Assembly: GCA_024234975.1 (NCBI GenBank)
Contig: JACKNH010000040.1
Span: 1 to 27,314 of the forward strand
DNA length: 27,314 nt
From: Gammaproteobacteria bacterium
GTDB taxonomy: Bacteria > Pseudomonadota > Gammaproteobacteria > Ga0077536
Reading direction: 5' to 3'
The notes beneath the pieces are model-generated. The model worked only from the letters and a program-made list of their open reading frames with translations, ran no database searches and was not told where the DNA came from. The position numbers were made by a program, and so were the translations under genes. This document shows positions 23,755 through 27,314 of this stretch, piece by piece. Each line of letters starts with the position of its first letter. Position 1 is the stretch's first letter.

Positions 23755-25047
23755 ATGCAAACCGATTTATTCAATCCCGCCCTTCTGCAATTCATCGACA
23801 GATCACCCACCCCGTTTCACGCCACAGCGGAACTCGCCGGGCGACTCGCGGCCGCGGGTTACCAGGCGTTGGACGAAACCTGCGAGTGGCAACCCGTCGC
23901 CGGCGGACGCTATTACGTCACGCGCAATGATTCGTCGCTGGTTGCATTCAACGTCGGAACCGCGCCGGTGGTTGATAGCGGTATGCGACTGGCCGGCGCA
24001 CATACCGACAGCCCGTGCCTGCGTGTTCGACCACAACCGGAAATCCGGGCCCATGGCTATCTGCAATTAGGGGTCGAAGTCTACGGTGGGGTGCTGCTGA
24101 ACCCCTGGTTCGATCGCGAACTCTCGCTGGCCGGGCGCGTGACCTATCTGACGGTTGATGGCAAACGCGAATCAAGGCTGATCGACTTCAAACGTCCCAT
24201 CTGCATCATTCCCAGCCTCGCAATCCACCTGGATCGCGAAGCGAACAAGAACCGCCAGATTAACGCCCAGACCCAGGTTGTACCCGTCGTCGCCATGGTG
24301 AGCGACGACCAACCGGATTTCCGCACGCTGCTGCATCAGCAATTGATTAGCGAGCACCAGCTGGCGCCGACAGTGAATGTGCTCGATTACGACCTGTCGC
24401 TGTACGACACACATGGTGGCGCCCAGGTGGGGCTCAACGGAGAATTCATTGCCAGCGCCCGTCTCGACAACCTGCTCAGCTGCTTCTGCGGCATGCAGGC
24501 CATGCTCGATTCGACCCATACCACCACCAGCATCCTGGTGTGTAACGATCATGAAGAAGTCGGCAGCAATTCCACGGCCGGCGCCAGGGGCGACCTGCTC
24601 CGCTCAGTCATCATGCGGCTAACCGGCGGCGGCGAGGCGATGGCGCGGACCGTTGCACGGTCGTGGCTGATTTCCACCGATAATGCCCATGGTATTCACC
24701 CGAACCATCCTGACCGGCACGATGGACGCCATGGTCCGCTGCTGAATGCGGGCCCGGTCATCAAGGTGAATCACGGGCAATCCTATGCCACCAACAGCGA
24801 AACTTCGGCGATGTTCCGCCATCTGTGTGAGATGTCCAAGGTGCCGTGCCAGTCGTTCGTGGCGCGCAACGATATGGGTTGCGGCAGCACCATCGGCCCG
24901 CTGACCGCCACCCTCACGGGCATCCGCACCGTGGACGTTGGCGTGCCCACGTTCGCCATGCACTCGATCCGTGAACTGGCCGGAAGTCGGGACGCCCACG
25001 CGCTCTATGAAGTGCTGAAAACGTATTTCTCAGTCGCCGACTTGTGA
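23755..25047 (+). CDS. apeB: M18 family aminopeptidase (ApeB type)
   Basis: A 430-residue cytoplasmic zinc aminopeptidase of family M18, close to the usual 425-435. Metal and catalytic motifs are complete: His83 and Asp85 in GAHTDSP, the catalytic Glu267-Glu268 in NDHEEVGSNS, STDNAHGIHPNHPDRHD, and the C-terminal metal ligand His403 in PTFAMHSIRE. The family removes N-terminal, often acidic, residues from peptides and forms large tetrahedral assemblies. ATG at 23755 (MQTDLFNP) is chosen over an in-frame TTG at 23743; no strong ribosome site precedes it. The last 18 bases overlap the end of the convergent gene for the Rap1a/Tai-like protein. Confidence 0.95.
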   Translation: MQTDLFNPALLQFIDRSPTPFHATAELAGRLAAAGYQALDETCEWQPVAGGRYYVTRNDSSLVAFNVGTAPVVDSGMRLAGAHTDSPCLRVRPQPEIRAHGYLQLGVEVYGGVLLNPWFDRELSLAGRVTYLTVDGKRESRLIDFKRPICIIPSLAIHLDREANKNRQINAQTQVVPVVAMVSDDQPDFRTLLHQQLISEHQLAPTVNVLDYDLSLYDTHGGAQVGLNGEFIASARLDNLLSCFCGMQAMLDSTHTTTSILVCNDHEEVGSNSTAGARGDLLRSVIMRLTGGGEAMARTVARSWLISTDNAHGIHPNHPDRHDGRHGPLLNAGPVIKVNHGQSYATNSETSAMFRHLCEMSKVPCQSFVARNDMGCGSTIGPLTATLTGIRTVDVGVPTFAMHSIRELAGSRDAHALYEVLKTYFSVADL

Positions 25048-25428
25048 AGGCTCGGCGCCATCGCAGGGGTACATCTGCGCAAGCAGCCGGGGTATCACGC
25101 TATCAATGGCCGCCTCCGGCCTGTCCATGCGACGTAATTGCGCCACGACCTGTGACGCTGTAGTCGCCACCTCCTGACCCGGTGGGATGCAGGCGCGGGG
25201 CGCGTCCGAATCGGCCAGGTCGATCTTGCAATCGCAAGGCACGGCGTACCATTCACACATCGCCGCATCCAGGCCGGTGAAATCGGCGGCCAACGCGCTC
25301 TCGCAGACGCTGACGACCTGGCTGATTGATGGGCTTTGGGCTGATGCCATCCGACCACCTGCCACCAGCAGCGACATGGTAACCAGTAGAAAAACGGTCG
25401 ATTTCGGAACCCGAAACATGCCGATCAT
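25030..25428 (-). CDS. Secreted cysteine-rich protein, Rap1a/Tai immunity-like
   Basis: About 132 residues with a Sec signal peptide (STVFLLVTMSLLVAGG, cleavage after ASA). The mature part has six cysteines. Their spacing and context resemble the Rap1a/Tai family: an early CESA, MCEWY, a central CIPPGQ followed by TASQVVAQL, and a final Leu-rich helix ending LLAQMYPC. Known members are periplasmic immunity proteins that block type VI secretion amidase effectors (Tae4/Ssp1); many others have no known partner. AAAGGAG suits the ATG at 25428 (nine bases) rather than the one at 25437 (one base). No secretion-system gene is near, so this would be an orphan. The family call is from remembered pattern and needs a profile search. 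Confidence 0.68.
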   Translation of the reverse strand: MIGMFRVPKSTVFLLVTMSLLVAGGRMASAQSPSISQVVSVCESALAADFTGLDAAMCEWYAVPCDCKIDLADSDAPRACIPPGQEVATTASQVVAQLRRMDRPEAAIDSVIPRLLAQMYPCDGAEPSQVGD

Positions 25429-25509
25429 TGAATTCATTCTCCTTTAGTCGGTGGCCCGGGCAGCCCTGCGCCGCGACGTAAGCAGGCGACTGGCATCAGC
25501 CAACTCGGT

Positions 25510-25515
25510 TAGAAT
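25510..25515 (+). promoter_or_regulatory. Putative -10 box for ettA
   Basis: TAGAAT followed by ACAGC, 55 bases before the ettA ATG. It is the fourth TAGAAT box of this window placed shortly before a start codon. No good -35 hexamer is found at 16-18 bases. Confidence 0.33.
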
Positions 25516-25570
25516 ACAGCAGGTTTCAATCCATCCGTCCAATCCCCAAGGGTACCCGGTCAAAATCCAC

Positions 25571-27235
25571 ATGGCTCAATACATCTACACGATGCATCGC
25601 GTAGGCAAGGTCGTTCCGCCGAAACGCGAAATTCTCAAGAACATTTCACTGTCGTTCTTCCCCGGCGCCAAAATCGGTGTGCTGGGTCTGAACGGATCAG
25701 GCAAATCGACCTTGCTGCGAATCATGGCCGGCGTTGACAAGGATTTTGAAGGCGAAGCTCATCCGTTGGCGGGTACGAACATCGGCTACCTGCCGCAGGA
25801 GCCGGAACTGGACCCGGCCAAAGACGTCCGCGGCAACGTCGAAGACGGCGTACGGGAGATCAAGGACCTGCTCGACCGCTTCAATGCCGTCAGCATGGCC
25901 TTCGGCGAACCCGACGCTGATTTCGACAAGTTGCTCGCCGAACAAGCGGCGTTGCAGGAAAAAATTGACGCCGTCGGTGCCTGGGAACTTGATCGCACAT
26001 TGGAGATTGCCGCCGACGCGCTCCGCCTCCCGGACTGGAGTGCCGACGTCACCAGGCTGTCCGGCGGCGAACGGCGCCGCGTGGCATTGTGCCGGCTGCT
26101 GCTGTCCAAGCCCGACATGCTGCTGCTTGATGAACCGACCAACCACCTCGACGCCGAATCCGTCGCCTGGCTCGAGCGCTTTCTGCACGAGTTCCCGGGA
26201 ACCGTGGTTGCGGTCACCCATGATCGCTACTTCCTCGACAACGTCGCCGGCTGGATCCTCGAACTCGACCGTGGCCATGGCATTCCATGGCAGGGAAATT
26301 ATTCGTCCTGGCTGGAGCAGAAGGAAAAGCGTCTGGCCCAGGAAGAACGCCAGGAAACCGCCCGCGTCCGTGCGATGAAGGAAGAACTCGAATGGGTACG
26401 CGCCAACCCCAAGGGTCGTCAGGCCAAATCCAAAGCCCGCCTCGCGCGCTTCGAAGAGCTGGCGTCCACCGAATATCAGAAGCGCAATGAAACACGCGAA
26501 ATCTATATTCCACCCGGTCCACGTCTGGGGGAACTGGTGGTGGAATTCAACGGCGTTTCAAAAGCATTTGGCGATCGGCTGCTGATCGACGACCTGAGTT
26601 TCCGCTTGCCGCAAGGCGGTATTGTCGGTGTGATTGGTCCAAACGGTGCAGGTAAGACAACGCTGTTCCGAATGATCAATGGCACAGAAAAGCCGGACAG
26701 TGGCACCATCCGTGTCGGTGAAACCGTATCACTATCCTACGTAGACCAGTTCCGTGACGACCTTGCCGCCGACAAGACGGTGTGGGAGGAGATTTCCGAC
26801 GGTCTGGACAACATCATCGTCGGCAGTTACCAGACATCATCACGCGCCTATTGTGGCCGCTTCAACTTCAAAGGCACTGATCAACAGAAGCGCGTTGGCG
26901 AACTGTCAGGCGGTGAGCGAAACCGGTTGCACCTGGCAAAGCTGCTGAAAGCCGGCGGTAACGTACTGCTGATGGACGAACCGACCAACGATCTGGACGT
27001 CGAAACCCTGCGCGCACTCGAAGAAGCGCTGCTGGAGTTTCCGGGCTGTGCAGTGGTCATTTCACATGACCGGTGGTTTCTCGACCGCATCGCGACTCAC
27101 ATCCTTGCCTTCGAGGGTGAGTCCCAGGTGACCTGGTTCGAAGGCAATTTCGCTGACTACGAACATGATCGGCGCAAGCGTCTGGGCGATGACGCAGTCA
27201 ATCCTCACCGCATCAAATACAAGCGTCTGCAGTAA
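25571..27235 (+). CDS. ettA: Energy-dependent translational throttle protein EttA (ABC-F)
   Basis: A 554-residue ABC-F protein, one residue shorter than E. coli EttA. It has two ATPase domains on one chain and no membrane helices. Domain 1 has Walker A GLNGSGKS at residues 39-46, signature LSGGERRR from 163 and Walker B LLLDEPTNHLD near 184-190. The EttA arm insertion lies at about residues 95-140, and the charged interdomain linker (KEELEWVRANPKGRQAKSKAR) at about 270-310. Domain 2 has GPNGAGKT near 355, LSGGERNR near 447 and LLMDEPTNDLD. EttA binds the ribosomal E site and gates the first elongation cycle by ATP/ADP ratio. Both catalytic glutamates are present. ATG at 25571; the open frame extends further upstream without support. 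The stop overlaps the ATG of the next gene. Confidence 0.97.
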   Translation: MAQYIYTMHRVGKVVPPKREILKNISLSFFPGAKIGVLGLNGSGKSTLLRIMAGVDKDFEGEAHPLAGTNIGYLPQEPELDPAKDVRGNVEDGVREIKDLLDRFNAVSMAFGEPDADFDKLLAEQAALQEKIDAVGAWELDRTLEIAADALRLPDWSADVTRLSGGERRRVALCRLLLSKPDMLLLDEPTNHLDAESVAWLERFLHEFPGTVVAVTHDRYFLDNVAGWILELDRGHGIPWQGNYSSWLEQKEKRLAQEERQETARVRAMKEELEWVRANPKGRQAKSKARLARFEELASTEYQKRNETREIYIPPGPRLGELVVEFNGVSKAFGDRLLIDDLSFRLPQGGIVGVIGPNGAGKTTLFRMINGTEKPDSGTIRVGETVSLSYVDQFRDDLAADKTVWEEISDGLDNIIVGSYQTSSRAYCGRFNFKGTDQQKRVGELSGGERNRLHLAKLLKAGGNVLLMDEPTNDLDVETLRALEEALLEFPGCAVVISHDRWFLDRIATHILAFEGESQVTWFEGNFADYEHDRRKRLGDDAVNPHRIKYKRLQ

Positions 27236-27314
27236 TGTCGAGCCGTTCCGCCGAAGCGTTCACCGCCCAGACCGCCCGCGACATCTTCAGTTATCGCAAG
27301 TTCTGGGCGGCGCG
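27235..27314 (+). CDS. Start of an unidentified gene, cut by the window edge
   Basis: An ATG at 27235 overlaps the last base of the ettA stop (TAATG), the classic arrangement for coupled translation. The 26 complete codons read MSSRSAEAFTAQTARDIFSYR and on to KFWAA, a polar start with no signal peptide within the visible part. Coding is plausible because of the overlap and the lack of stops, but 26 residues are too few to assign a family. Confidence 0.55.
   Translation, partial: MSSRSAEAFTAQTARDIFSYRKFWAA

Noticed and set aside
25451..25570. N-terminal extension of EttA from an upstream in-frame start
   Set aside because: The ATG at 25571 reproduces the EttA start (MAQYIYTMHRVGK) and family length; the extension overlaps the putative promoter.

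Overview
The window is a GC-rich (about 60% by eye), gene-dense stretch of a bacterial chromosome. Proteins such as PpnN, a 427-residue citrate synthase with E. coli-like numbering, EttA, PhoX, ApeB-type M18 peptidase and a Rap1a/Tai-like protein point to a gammaproteobacterium. I cannot name the genus. I see no tRNA, rRNA, CRISPR array, insertion sequence or phage gene.

Left region (1-6.9 kb): a minus-strand pair encodes a MauE/DoxX-like membrane protein and a membrane-anchored formylglycine-generating-enzyme (FGE/NirV-like) protein with both catalytic cysteines. Divergent from it, a tightly overlapping operon encodes an ABC ATPase, a large FtsX-type permease and an AttH/CrtC-like lipocalin-fold protein. 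A secreted TPR protein follows.

Middle (6.9-10.75 kb): the nucleotide 5'-monophosphate nucleosidase PpnN on minus, then a small acidic helical protein and a Tat-exported PhoX phosphatase on plus.

Polysaccharide precursor block (10.75-19.3 kb, all minus): transcription runs from a small membrane protein through UDP-glucuronate 4-epimerase, a TviB/WbpO-type UDP-HexNAc dehydrogenase, UDP-glucose dehydrogenase, ManC, a WbpM/CapD-type 4,6-dehydratase and GalU. Together they would supply UDP-Glc, UDP-GlcA, UDP-GalA, a UDP-HexNAc uronate, GDP-Man and a 4-keto-6-deoxy-HexNAc. No glycosyltransferase, polymerase or flippase lies in the window, so assembly must be encoded elsewhere. ManC has an intact transferase domain but a degraded isomerase cupin.

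Right region (19.3-27.3 kb): housekeeping and small genes. These are a protein with a GroEL-like GGM tail, a DUF1993 protein sharing a strong hairpin terminator with it, a TauE/SafE permease, citrate synthase, a secreted unknown, an M18 aminopeptidase, a secreted Rap1a/Tai-like cysteine-rich protein, the ribosome-associated ABC-F protein EttA, and the first codons of a coupled downstream gene.

Most of the window is conventional. The points most worth a second look are the periplasmic FGE plus MauE pair without a sulfatase, the apparently orphan Rap1a/Tai-like protein, the degenerate ManC cupin and the GGM-tailed protein.
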